24,010 bases of DNA from an uncultured Prevotella sp. Its GTDB lineage: Bacteria; Bacteroidota; Bacteroidia; Bacteroidales; Bacteroidaceae. Positions within the stretch are counted from its first letter, which is position 1. Each line of letters starts with the position of its first letter. Positions 7,267 through 15,637 of the stretch are shown one piece after another. The translations under genes were made by a program, and so were the position numbers. The notes under the pieces are model-generated. The model did no database searches. It was given only the letters and a program-made list of their open reading frames with translations, and was not told the DNA's origin. The stretch is taken from contig CAMTJK010000013.1 in NCBI GenBank assembly GCA_947072805.1, forward strand, positions 1 through 24,010, given 5' to 3'.

Positions 7267-8862
7267 ATGGTATTTAAATACGATTTTCTGATCATTGGTG
7301 CCGGAGTTGCCGGTATGAGTTACGCCCTGAAGGTGGCACAGGCACACAAGGGCAAGGTCTGCATAATATGCAAAACATCGCTCGATGAAGCCAACACTTC
7401 GTTTGCACAGGGCGGAGTGGCTTCCGTGACCAACCTGCAGCTTGACAACTTCGACAAGCACATTGAAGACACAATGATTGCCGGCGACTACATAAGCGAC
7501 CGCAACGCTGTGGAACAGGTGGTGAGAAACGCTCCGGAACAGATTGAAGAGCTCGTAAACTGGGGAGTAAACTTCGACCGCAAGGAAAGCGGAGAATTTG
7601 ACCTGCACCGAGAGGGCGGACACTCGGAATTCAGAATACTGCACCACGCCGATGATACCGGAGCCGAAATACAACGCGGACTGATGGCCGCCGTACGCAA
7701 CAATCCCGACATAACAATAAAAGAAAATCATTTTGCCGTAGAAATAATAACACAGCACCACCTCGGAGCACGCGTCACAAGACGCACGCCATACATACAC
7801 TGCTACGGAGCCTACGTGCTGAATCCCGACACACAAAAGGTGGACACATACCTCAGCAAGGTTACACTGATGTGTACGGGCGGATGCGGAGCAGTATACC
7901 AGACTACCACCAATCCCGTAATAGCCACAGGCGACGGCGAAGCTATGGTGTACAGAGCAAAGGGAACGGTAGCCGACATGGAGTTCGTGCAGTTTCACCC
8001 CACAGCACTCTATCATCCGGGAGAGACGCATCCCGCCTTCCTCATAACAGAGGCCATGAGGGGCTACGGCGGCATTCTGCGCCTGCCCAACGGCGAATCG
8101 TTCATGGAAAAATATGACGAGAGACTGTCGCTCGCTCCGCGCGATATCGTGGCACGTGCCATAGACAAAGAGATGAAGATTCACGGACTTGACCACGTGT
8201 GTCTTGACGTGACGCACAAGGATGCAGAGGAGACGCGACGCCACTTCCCCAATATCTACCAGAAGTGCAAGCAGATAGGCATAGACATCACTACCGACTA
8301 CATTCCGGTGCGTCCCGCTGCCCACTATATGTGCGGCGGCATAAAGGTAGACCTCAACGGACAGTCGTCCATAGAGCGCCTCTACGCCATAGGCGAATGT
8401 GCATGCACAGGTCTGCACGGCGGCAACCGACTTGCCAGCAACTCGCTGATAGAGGCTGTTGTGTATGCTGATGCTGCTGCAAAGCACTCTCTGGCACACA
8501 TTGACGAATATGACTTCAACGAGCGCGTGCCCGAATGGAACGACGAGGGTACCATGACAAACGAAGAGAAGGTGCTCATCACACAGAGCGTAAAGGAGGT
8601 GACGCAGATTATGAGCAACTACGTGGGCATAGTGCGCAGTGACCTACGCCTGCACAGAGCGTGGGACCGCCTCGATATGCTCTACGAGGAGACAGAAAGG
8701 CTCTTCAAACGCGTAAAGGCAAGCCGCGACATCTGCGAGCTGCGCAACATGATAAACGTGGGCTACCTCATCACGCGGTGGGCTCTCGAGCGCAAGGAAT
8801 GCCGCGGACTGCACTACACTACCGACTACCCGCTGCACGCATACGACAAGATTACGAAATAG
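7267..8862 (+). CDS. nadB: L-aspartate oxidase
   Basis: This flavoenzyme oxidises L-aspartate to iminoaspartate, the first step of de novo NAD synthesis; with NadA the product becomes quinolinate. It is 531 aa, close to E. coli NadB (540). The N-terminal dinucleotide loop GAGVAG is at 11-16. Further family segments are the EGGHSEFRILHHADDTG region, the active-site-like EFVQFHPTALYHPG, and GECACTGLHGGNRLASNSL near the FAD site, followed by the helical C-terminal domain. I chose ATG 7267 because the longer frame from 7045 adds 74 residues without family character, across the promoter. Fumarate reductase/SdhA is the main related alternative, but the gene stands alone without partner subunits and the length suits NadB. 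nadA and nadC are not in the window. Confidence 0.92.
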   Translation: MVFKYDFLIIGAGVAGMSYALKVAQAHKGKVCIICKTSLDEANTSFAQGGVASVTNLQLDNFDKHIEDTMIAGDYISDRNAVEQVVRNAPEQIEELVNWGVNFDRKESGEFDLHREGGHSEFRILHHADDTGAEIQRGLMAAVRNNPDITIKENHFAVEIITQHHLGARVTRRTPYIHCYGAYVLNPDTQKVDTYLSKVTLMCTGGCGAVYQTTTNPVIATGDGEAMVYRAKGTVADMEFVQFHPTALYHPGETHPAFLITEAMRGYGGILRLPNGESFMEKYDERLSLAPRDIVARAIDKEMKIHGLDHVCLDVTHKDAEETRRHFPNIYQKCKQIGIDITTDYIPVRPAAHYMCGGIKVDLNGQSSIERLYAIGECACTGLHGGNRLASNSLIEAVVYADAAAKHSLAHIDEYDFNERVPEWNDEGTMTNEEKVLITQSVKEVTQIMSNYVGIVRSDLRLHRAWDRLDMLYEETERLFKRVKASRDICELRNMINVGYLITRWALERKECRGLHYTTDYPLHAYDKITK

Positions 8863-8880
8863 AACACAATATGGCTGAAT

Positions 8881-8920
8881 GAAATCACACCACGGTAGCT
8901 GCCGAAGGTGTGATTTCTTT
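8881..8920 (+). terminator. Rho-independent terminator of nadB
   Basis: GAAATCACACC (8881-8891) pairs perfectly with GGTGTGATTTC (8907-8917) around a 15-nt loop, followed by a short T-rich stretch. It starts 18 nt after the nadB stop. Confidence 0.85.
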
Positions 8921-9170
8921 ATATCTGTATACCGAAAGAGACCTGCTGCATAGTAATATTGTAAAGAAAAAATGCTCAAAATAAGTTTCCATTACCATGG
9001 AATTATACATTTTAAGAAACCTTTAAGTTAATGTCAGTTAAAATTCGGCAGATGGTTACTAAAGTTTAAAAACGAAACTTAAAACAAAGTATCTTATTAA
9101 CTGATATTAATTCATAATAACTACCTTTGTGTAAATCATGAACAATGCACATTTATATATATAAACGCAC
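8921..9170. promoter_or_regulatory. Upstream region and promoter of the tubulin-like operon
   Basis: The gap is strongly A/T-rich. TACCTTTG at 9122-9129 is an exact TAnnTTTG -7 element; the -33 position (about 9099-9103) holds only a poor match. Start of transcription is expected near 9136, about 35 nt before the first gene. A small inverted repeat, AAGTTT 9062-9067 with AAACTT 9075-9080, lies upstream and could be an operator, but nothing else supports that. The ATG at 9138 opens only an 8-codon frame. Confidence 0.6.
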
Positions 9171-9788
9171 ATGTTTACACTATTCAGACTTTTGGAATTT
9201 TCGTTCAGCAGCATCGTTTGGGGCGTCATTCTGTCTGCCGTTTGCGTATTCCTGCTACACCTTATAATCAGCGGATTGTGGAATAAGGCCGAATATACAC
9301 CGCTAACTTTCTTGTCGGGATTCGTATTGTTTATTGCCCTGACTTTCAATATAGCCCTCATTTTTGGAGGAATGAAAGTGAAATCGCTTGTGGATGACGT
9401 GCAGGCATCGGCTGAAACGGTTGTAAACACGGTGGTAAAACCCAGAGGTGAAATGATAGAAGCCGGCACCGAGGAGGTGACGAAACGCATAGGCGACGAA
9501 TATCCCATAGTTGCGCCATATCTGGAAAGCGCAAAGGTGGATGCTTCCTCTATAGAGAAGCTGCCGGAAACCATAGGCAACAGCGTGAGAAGTAGCATAA
9601 ACAGCTTCATACTGCGAAGAGTACTGTGGAGCCTGGGTTTCCTTGTAGTGTGTGCCATTGTAGCCGTTAAGTCGGTAAACACGGCAGGCAGTACACGCGG
9701 CTACAGCAGGCATAACAGAGCAAGCGGCCACAGAACGTCAGGACACTTCAGCCGCACCGGCAACAGACGCATAAGCAGGAGAAGATAA
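9171..9788 (+). CDS. Three-helix membrane protein with very basic C-terminal tail
   Basis: I do not recognise the family (205 aa). Two N-terminal transmembrane helices lie at about 12-36 and 42-66. A soluble segment of about 80 residues follows (70-148), with an amphipathic Val/Glu-rich part. A third helix lies at about 150-168 (VLWSLGFLVVCAIVAVKSV). The last 30 residues are extremely basic and rich in Arg, Ser, Gly and His (ends NRRISRRR). By the positive-inside rule the tail is probably cytosolic, where it could contact the acidic tubulin-like protein encoded 70 nt downstream. It is first in the operon. A membrane anchor or receptor for the polymer is an inference from context only. Confidence 0.8.
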   Translation: MFTLFRLLEFSFSSIVWGVILSAVCVFLLHLIISGLWNKAEYTPLTFLSGFVLFIALTFNIALIFGGMKVKSLVDDVQASAETVVNTVVKPRGEMIEAGTEEVTKRIGDEYPIVAPYLESAKVDASSIEKLPETIGNSVRSSINSFILRRVLWSLGFLVVCAIVAVKSVNTAGSTRGYSRHNRASGHRTSGHFSRTGNRRISRRR

Positions 9789-9858
9789 GACCCGGCGACG
9801 GCAAGACTTGAATGTTTTATATAGAAGAATATTTACTAAATCTAACTAATATAAGATT

Positions 9859-12800
9859 ATGGACAAAACAGAACAGAAAAGTTTCAGCAACGGCTACCAT
9901 ATATTGGTAGGCTTGGGAGGTACCGGAGGTAAGATTCTCCGCGCTTTCAAGATGAGAATGTTTGAAGAGTTTCCCACACAGGAAGAACGAAGCAAACACC
10001 CCGTGTCACTGCTTTACGTGGACTCTACCGATGAAATGATGCCCAAAGACGGACGTCCGCGCGCCGACTTCCGCGTGATGGGGCAGGACGCATCTTTCAC
10101 GAACAACGAGTTCCTCAACATCAAAGCCGTGGATGTGGAACACATTCTGAACCATATAAACAACTATCCCTCGGTGAAAGGCATAGTAAACAACGTGTCT
10201 GCCGTGAAGACAGCCATCGGCTCGCTGGGTCAGGCAGCGGGACAGAAGCGCCGTGCTGGTCGCCTGCTCTTCGCCGCCAACGCCATCGGATTCGTAAACT
10301 CACTGAATGACGCCTATGCACGCTGCCAAAAGGCTTCGGAAGACTCAAGCTCGCTCTGCATACACATCTTCGCAGGTCTCTGCGGCGGAACGGGTTCTGG
10401 CTCCATCATCGACGTGATAGTACAGAGCCGCAAGGCATTCCCAGCAGCAAAGATTCTCGTTTATGCCATGATTCCGGAAATGTACTTGCCCAAGAGCGAC
10501 ATAGACCAGGGACGCTACTATCAAAACGGATATGCAGCCATAAACGAGTTGAATGCCCTGCAGGCAGGACGCTGGTTCCCGCACGACGTTACCGGCGGAG
10601 GCGAAGCACGATTCCACAACGACCGCGTGAAAGGCGTGGCTGACGGTATTACAGTATACAGTAACGTGAACGAGAACGGCCTGGTAATGAACTCATTTAC
10701 AGAGCTGCCCAAAGTAGTAAGCGACTATGTGTTCACACGCATATTCCTCGTAAACGGAGAGAACAGCATCAACGACGACATCATAAGAGCCTACAACTTC
10801 GAGAACATGGACGATTTCGCATACGAATATGACGAAACCGCCAACAAAGACGCATCGGGCAGAATACCCGTAGCTCGCACGAAGAAGATAAACTCGTTCG
10901 GTATAAAGCGCGTCATCTATCCGGAGCTACGCGTACTGAAGCACATCACATACACAGTGGGCGAAAGTGCACTGTATCAGTTCAAGTACAACAACTGGCG
11001 CGAGAACCAGGGCTTCGTGAACGAAGAGCGCAACAAGGACTATCGCAAGGCTTATCTTGACAAGGACAACCAGGCGAAATGGATGATAGACATACCTCAC
11101 CTCACTCTCGAGAGAAAGATATTGGAAAGCGACACCGATTTCCCGTCATTCAACGACTACTGGCATGACAAAGCCGTGGCTTATGCCGATGAAGCCAAGG
11201 GTGCAAGCTGTCCGCTTACGGAACTTGACAACATTATGAGCGAATTCTTCGAGAACCATTTCCGCGAGGAAGGCGTGAAAAAGTTCTACGAAGGCAAGGA
11301 ACGCGTGCTGCCCGAACTGTCACGTGAAATACGCCACAACGTGGAAGCAGAGCTCTTTGACAAATGGAAGACCGGCGACGTGTCGATAGTGGAACTGCAG
11401 AAGGTATCGAAACTGATACTCGAACGCATGGGAGAAATACGCACCGAACTGGAAAACACATCGAAAGAGGAAAAGGAAAACTACGACGCCTGCGACAAGG
11501 AATGCAAGGACAATGTAAAGGAATGGAGCCAGCTGGGCATCCTGCAGCGCATGGTAAACGTGGGCGCACGCCGCTACGCCGAACACCAAGGACTGCTTAC
11601 CGACTACTACACGAGCAAGACAAGGCTTGAAGCACTCGAATTTGCAAAGAAACTCGCAGCAAAAGTATTCATAGAATTCGGCAAGATGGATGCCGACATC
11701 TCTGCTTTCGGACAGAAGATAAACGAAGCCATTGATGAAACCGAACGCCTCGTTACCGCACAACGCAAGGTAAACAAGGGACTGGAAGACCCGAAGGGTG
11801 CCATCATTGAAGTGAGCGAAGAGGAAGCTATGGCTGAATTTGAGACCGACCTGAAGATTGACAAAATTGAAATGCCGAACATTTCACGCCAACTCCGCGA
11901 ATCGATATTGCCAAACACCGAATTCACAAACTTCGGAGCATTAGCAAATGAAATCAGCGTGGACGACATTACCAACGCATTCGACATAAAGCTCACCGAA
12001 ATAGTAAAGGCAAAGCACAACGAAAAGGCTGACAGCGACAACAAGGTGCTGGGCCTGAACATCCTCACACAGCTCCAGCAGAAGCTGCGCACAGACGAGG
12101 ACATCAAAGTGTTTGCCACGAAGATAGCAAAACAGAGCGGCGCATATCTGTATCTAAACAACGACCAAATGCAGCTCCACCTGCGCAACAACGAGGGAAC
12201 GCTCAGTCCGACCAACCCTGCCAGCATAAACAAGAAGGTGATACTCGTATCCATTCCTTCACCCAACGATAACGAAGGCCAGAAGCGATTCGCCACAAAA
12301 CTGGAAGAAGCTTTCCGCAACTCGTTCAACCAAAGCACGGCACGCACCGTAATCGTGTTCAACAGCGAAAGCCCACGCAAGGACGAACTGTCCATCGTAA
12401 CGGTATCGTACTGCTACCCGATGCGCGCCATCGACTGGCTCCAAACCTACAAGCAGCGCTACGAATCGTTCATGAACACCGGCAACGCCAGCACCGACGA
12501 ATGCAACGCAATACTCCTGCACAGTGAGGGCGACGGCAGTCAGCTGCCTTCACTCTTCGCCGTAGAGAACGCCGAGGAGATAGCTGCACAGGCTGCAGCA
12601 CAAGCAGCACAAGCAACCCAGCCGCAACCGCAGGTAGCAACCGCTGCACCGCAAGGCGTGGTACTGCCTCCGCCACCTCCCGGCGGAATGCCTCTGCCGC
12701 CCAACTCGGAACCGGAACTGAAAGTACATCTCTATATAGGAGGACAGAACTATGGTCCCTATACACGTGAGATATGCAAGCAACTGGTAACCAGCGGACA

Positions 12801-12972
12801 GCTGACGCCGCAGACAATGGCCTGGATGGAAGGCATGCCGGCATGGACTCCTGCCGGACAAATACCCGCCATGCAGTCGCTCTTCGCTCCGGCTGCACCG
12901 CAGATGCCACCCATGCCGCCAGCAGGTCCGGCTACTCCGCCAATGCCACCAACAATGCCACCCACAATGTAA
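9859..12972 (+). CDS. Tubulin/FtsZ-superfamily protein with C-terminal GYF_2-type domain
   Basis: This large cytosolic protein (1037 aa) has the GTPase layout of the FtsZ/tubulin superfamily. An N-terminal glycine loop, GLGGTGGK, is at 18-25. The tubulin signature loop, as C-G-G-T-G-S-G-S, is at 175-182, preceded by a hydrophobic strand. It most resembles the large bacterial 'tubulin-like' (Tubulin_2) family, not cell-division FtsZ (about 400 aa). A charged helical region, probably coiled coil, spans about 480-560. Residues about 910-955 form an Ala/Gln/Pro-rich linker with PPPPPGG. About 957-1009 is a GYF_2-type domain (HLYIGGQNYGPYTREICKQL ... MAWMEGMPAWTPAGQIP), a fold that binds proline-rich peptides. 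A Pro/Met-rich tail ends the protein. The GYF-like domain could bind that tail in neighbouring subunits. Function is unknown; a membrane-linked polymer is inferred. Confidence 0.9.
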   Translation: MDKTEQKSFSNGYHILVGLGGTGGKILRAFKMRMFEEFPTQEERSKHPVSLLYVDSTDEMMPKDGRPRADFRVMGQDASFTNNEFLNIKAVDVEHILNHINNYPSVKGIVNNVSAVKTAIGSLGQAAGQKRRAGRLLFAANAIGFVNSLNDAYARCQKASEDSSSLCIHIFAGLCGGTGSGSIIDVIVQSRKAFPAAKILVYAMIPEMYLPKSDIDQGRYYQNGYAAINELNALQAGRWFPHDVTGGGEARFHNDRVKGVADGITVYSNVNENGLVMNSFTELPKVVSDYVFTRIFLVNGENSINDDIIRAYNFENMDDFAYEYDETANKDASGRIPVARTKKINSFGIKRVIYPELRVLKHITYTVGESALYQFKYNNWRENQGFVNEERNKDYRKAYLDKDNQAKWMIDIPHLTLERKILESDTDFPSFNDYWHDKAVAYADEAKGASCPLTELDNIMSEFFENHFREEGVKKFYEGKERVLPELSREIRHNVEAELFDKWKTGDVSIVELQKVSKLILERMGEIRTELENTSKEEKENYDACDKECKDNVKEWSQLGILQRMVNVGARRYAEHQGLLTDYYTSKTRLEALEFAKKLAAKVFIEFGKMDADISAFGQKINEAIDETERLVTAQRKVNKGLEDPKGAIIEVSEEEAMAEFETDLKIDKIEMPNISRQLRESILPNTEFTNFGALANEISVDDITNAFDIKLTEIVKAKHNEKADSDNKVLGLNILTQLQQKLRTDEDIKVFATKIAKQSGAYLYLNNDQMQLHLRNNEGTLSPTNPASINKKVILVSIPSPNDNEGQKRFATKLEEAFRNSFNQSTARTVIVFNSESPRKDELSIVTVSYCYPMRAIDWLQTYKQRYESFMNTGNASTDECNAILLHSEGDGSQLPSLFAVENAEEIAAQAAAQAAQATQPQPQVATAAPQGVVLPPPPPGGMPLPPNSEPELKVHLYIGGQNYGPYTREICKQLVTSGQLTPQTMAWMEGMPAWTPAGQIPAMQSLFAPAAPQMPPMPPAGPATPPMPPTMPPTM

Positions 12973-13010
12973 AAACTAACGGAACAATAATAAAAATAGA
13001 ATAAACAGAA

Positions 13011-13709
13011 ATGGCAACACCCAAAAATCAAGAACGTCTTAGATACAGATACGGTCTGTGTCTGAATGACAACTGTACAAAAGCAAAGGCAAAGGAAGTG
13101 CAGGAAATACCGGCACGCAAAGAGTTTGTCTGCGCAGAATGTGGTAAAACTCTGAAAGAATGCCCGCCTCCCAAGACATGGATGCAGAAGAACGGCAAAC
13201 TGCTTTATTCGGGAATCGGCGCTGTTGTTGTGGCTGCCGGAGTGATTATAGGAATAAGCATATCGGGAAACAGCAGCCAGCCGGCTGACGAAACACCCAT
13301 AGAGATACCGGCACCGCAAGTGACTGACACACTGAAAAAAGATACGGCAACGGTAACGGATGTTAAAGAGCCTGAAGAAGTGAAGCAGCCCGAAGTTGTA
13401 GACGAAAAGGACAGCGGCAAGAAGCCGGATGCTGTATCGCCGAAGCCGAAGAAACCTGCAGGTCACGCCCCGGGAGAACGCTATCAAGGTACTCTTAACC
13501 TCGGTTACGGAACTTATTCCGGCGAGATAGTGGACGGTAAACCGGACGGAGCCGGCACACTTCGCTACACCACAACACAGAAAGTAGTAAGCTCGAAAGA
13601 CGTGATGGCTGAGAACGGCGACCGTATAGAAGGAGTATTCGAAAACGGAAAACCGTCATTCGTCACTCTCTACAAGAAAGACGGTGGTACCATCAAAGTA
13701 CACAGATAA
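13011..13709 (+). CDS. Zinc ribbon - transmembrane - MORN-repeat protein
   Basis: The product (232 aa) is a modular single-pass protein of no family I can name. Residues 15-52 form a probable zinc ribbon with C17-x4-C22 and C41-x2-C44 (C51 nearby). One transmembrane helix lies at about 65-84. A Glu/Lys/Pro/Val-rich low-complexity linker spans about 90-150. The C-terminus holds one clear MORN repeat (YGTYSGEIVDGKPDGAGTLR, 166-185) and a second degenerate one (GDRIEGVFENGKPS, 203-216). There is no signal peptide. The ribbon should be cytosolic and the MORN part periplasmic if the helix runs N-in/C-out. It lies 38 nt behind the tubulin-like gene. Bridging the cytosolic protein to the exported ones is inferred from topology and position. 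Confidence 0.82.
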   Translation: MATPKNQERLRYRYGLCLNDNCTKAKAKEVQEIPARKEFVCAECGKTLKECPPPKTWMQKNGKLLYSGIGAVVVAAGVIIGISISGNSSQPADETPIEIPAPQVTDTLKKDTATVTDVKEPEEVKQPEVVDEKDSGKKPDAVSPKPKKPAGHAPGERYQGTLNLGYGTYSGEIVDGKPDGAGTLRYTTTQKVVSSKDVMAENGDRIEGVFENGKPSFVTLYKKDGGTIKVHR

Positions 13710-13722
13710 CATTAATCCACAT

Positions 13723-13765
13723 GTTCCGATGCACGCAAGAAGTTTTTTTCTCCGTGCATCGGAAC
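13723..13765 (+). promoter_or_regulatory. Intra-operon hairpin, perfect 13-bp inverted repeat
   Basis: GTTCCGATGCACG (13723-13735) pairs exactly with CGTGCATCGGAAC (13753-13765) around a 17-nt loop that contains a run of seven T. It lies in the 74-nt gap between the MORN gene and the next gene. No T-tract follows the right arm, so it is not a standard terminator. It may be an RNA-processing or stability element dividing the cytosolic/membrane genes from the exported ones. Confidence 0.65.
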
Positions 13766-13783
13766 GTATTAATTAGGATTTTT

Positions 13784-14893
13784 ATGTTGGGAAAGATTAT
13801 AACAGCAGTGCTTCTGATGCTTGCACTGAACGTAAACGGAACAAAAGCAGCTTCGTTTGCAAACAACAGGCTGAAAGAACTGGCCAGCCATGCCAATCTG
13901 CAAGGTCTTGACGCGCTACGTCCCGGTGTATGCAACACATATAAATACAAGCAACATCCGCTGACAATACGCGTAAACAAATGGAACGAGATAGAGCACA
14001 TCGGACTGTTGCTCTTTCCGCAACAGTTGAGAACACTCAATCCCATGCCCATATACGACTTCCTTGAACGTTATCTGCTTGCCATGCAGGTAACACCAAA
14101 GGACAGCGAATATGGTACAAAGATGGGATGGGACAATGTGCATTTCTCCACGGGCTCTGCTCTGACATCTCTACAAATAGACACAACAGCTGAATTCAGC
14201 GAGAGCCATGTAGACTTGCATGTGTACAAAGTGGCGTGGAACAAAGACGGGAAGAAAGTACTGGAAATATCATTCCCCATGGACTGGCAACTGTTGTCGG
14301 GATGCAATACCATAGAACTGGAACAGAACATCTTCCGCAATCTTCGCCGCTACAAGGCAGAAAAGCAACAACAAACAAGCCACGCATTTCCCCAAAACAT
14401 GACTGTCTACACGCAGAGCGGCAACTATTTTGTCAGCCCCAACGTGCGCAATGATTTATATTTCAGCCGTCCGGACACGAAATCGGAATGGCAGCTGACC
14501 AACAGCATGCAAAGACCATCGCACACATTGGCAAACATGATGCTCTCGCTTGAGGCTGAAAACAACCTTACAGTAGACATATTGCTCGACAAATACGGTT
14601 TGCGCACGGAAAAGGCAACCGTAGACTACCGTGCATGGCTGCAATTCTGCATCGATGAAGGCTGCCAACCTTACTTCGGACTGAAAGGCAAAAAAGACGA
14701 TGCCTACAGCGGAAGCGTCTTCATGGTGAACCGTCTTGGCGGATATGTGCATCTGCTTAGCATCAACGTGCCCGAAAAAGGGCTGGGAACAAAGAGTAAG
14801 GTGAAGACATCCGCGCGGCTCTACTGCTACATCCCACTGCACAACGTATCAGACAAGGTACTTAACGCAAACGAATTCGAACCTATCAAATAA
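13784..14893 (+). CDS. Exported protein of unknown function (operon gene 4)
   Basis: I recognise no family. From ATG 13784 the product is 369 aa and opens with a good signal peptide (MLGKIITAVLLMLALNVNGTKA). The frame extends up to an ATG at 13721, but that would put 21 residues before the signal and run through the hairpin at 13723-13765, so I prefer 13784. The mature part is mixed alpha/beta with no Cys-rich, repeat or membrane segment. Segments such as IRVNKWNEIEHIGLLLFP and VFMVNRLGGYVHLLSINVP look like beta strands. The gene is followed after 2 nt by the next exported protein, indicating tight coupling. A periplasmic role with the tubulin-like system is inferred. Confidence 0.75.
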   Translation: MLGKIITAVLLMLALNVNGTKAASFANNRLKELASHANLQGLDALRPGVCNTYKYKQHPLTIRVNKWNEIEHIGLLLFPQQLRTLNPMPIYDFLERYLLAMQVTPKDSEYGTKMGWDNVHFSTGSALTSLQIDTTAEFSESHVDLHVYKVAWNKDGKKVLEISFPMDWQLLSGCNTIELEQNIFRNLRRYKAEKQQQTSHAFPQNMTVYTQSGNYFVSPNVRNDLYFSRPDTKSEWQLTNSMQRPSHTLANMMLSLEAENNLTVDILLDKYGLRTEKATVDYRAWLQFCIDEGCQPYFGLKGKKDDAYSGSVFMVNRLGGYVHLLSINVPEKGLGTKSKVKTSARLYCYIPLHNVSDKVLNANEFEPIK

Positions 14894-14895
14894 CA

Positions 14896-15612
14896 ATGCC
14901 AAATATGTTGAACATCAAGAGAATATTGTGCGCAGCTGTCATGGCAGCAACATTCATTTCCTCCGCATCAGCACAGCAATCAACAGAGGAACAGAAAAAG
15001 GAGATAAACAAAATAAAGAAAAGCAGCTCCTATATTTATGCCGAGGCCACCCTACCCGACCAGCAGTCGGCAATAGACCTTGCCAAAGATATACTGCACC
15101 AGAACATCAACGAGTGGGTTGCCAAGCAGAAGAAATTTGCAGGCTCAAACAAAGTGGTGACGGTAAACACAAATTACGCAGTGGAGAACATGACACTGCC
15201 GCGTGGAAACATGTACCGTGCCTTCATGTATGTGAATAAAAACGACATCATACCCGTAACAAACGTGAGCGTCACCGAAACGCCTGAAGAGGTGAATAAC
15301 AACAACAAGGCCGGAACCTCGACCGTAGAACCTCTTGACGAAGTGACATCACAACTGATCGGCGTGGAGAACACCGGACAACTGTCAGCTCTCCTCAAGC
15401 AACTCAAGCAAGAAGGCAAAGTAACCGACTACAACAAACTAAGCAACCTGCAATCTCCAGAAAATTATATTATGGTGGTATTCAACCGCGAAGGCAACAT
15501 CGAGGCTGTGCTCAGCACCGGTGCCGAGCGCAAGAACCTGAAGACCGGCGCAAGCGATGCACTAAGCAACTACAAGGGACGTGGCGCCATCGGAGTAAAA
15601 TTGGCTAAATAA
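14896..15612 (+). CDS. Exported protein of unknown function (operon gene 5)
   Basis: The product (238 aa) has a signal peptide ending near ASAQ at 24-27, with no lipobox Cys after it. Next is a Lys/Glu-rich helix, then an alpha/beta part (SSSYIYAEATLPDQQSAIDL, 43-62; YRAFMYVNKNDIIPV, 107-121). This vaguely recalls LPP20/FlgT-like alpha/beta domains of secreted bacterial proteins, but I would not assign it. A Thr/Glu/Asn linker leads to a C-terminal part (YIMVVFNREGNIEAVLSTG) that looks like a strand pair. Start choice: ATG 14896 lies 2 nt after the preceding stop. ATG 14905 is equally possible and changes only three residues of the signal peptide. Confidence 0.75.
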   Translation: MPNMLNIKRILCAAVMAATFISSASAQQSTEEQKKEINKIKKSSSYIYAEATLPDQQSAIDLAKDILHQNINEWVAKQKKFAGSNKVVTVNTNYAVENMTLPRGNMYRAFMYVNKNDIIPVTNVSVTETPEEVNNNNKAGTSTVEPLDEVTSQLIGVENTGQLSALLKQLKQEGKVTDYNKLSNLQSPENYIMVVFNREGNIEAVLSTGAERKNLKTGASDALSNYKGRGAIGVKLAK

Positions 15613-15637
15613 TAAAAGAAACAATAATACAACGAAT

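Noticed and set aside
7258..8499. 413-codon open frame antisense to nadB
   Set aside because: A shadow of NadB codons; no domain or start signal of its own.
8881..8920. Small RNA or riboswitch after nadB
   Set aside because: The single perfect stem with a T-rich end directly after the stop codon is fully explained as a terminator.
9859..12972. TubZ-type plasmid partition gene
   Set aside because: No TubR-like DNA-binding gene or centromere repeat is adjacent. The protein is over twice TubZ length and sits with exported proteins on what looks like a chromosome.
9859..12972. Cell-division FtsZ
   Set aside because: Length, C-terminal GYF_2-type domain and absence of a dcw cluster do not fit.
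13721..13783. Upstream start for operon gene 4
   Set aside because: It would place 21 residues before the signal peptide and run through a perfect hairpin; ATG 13784 gives a standard signal peptide.
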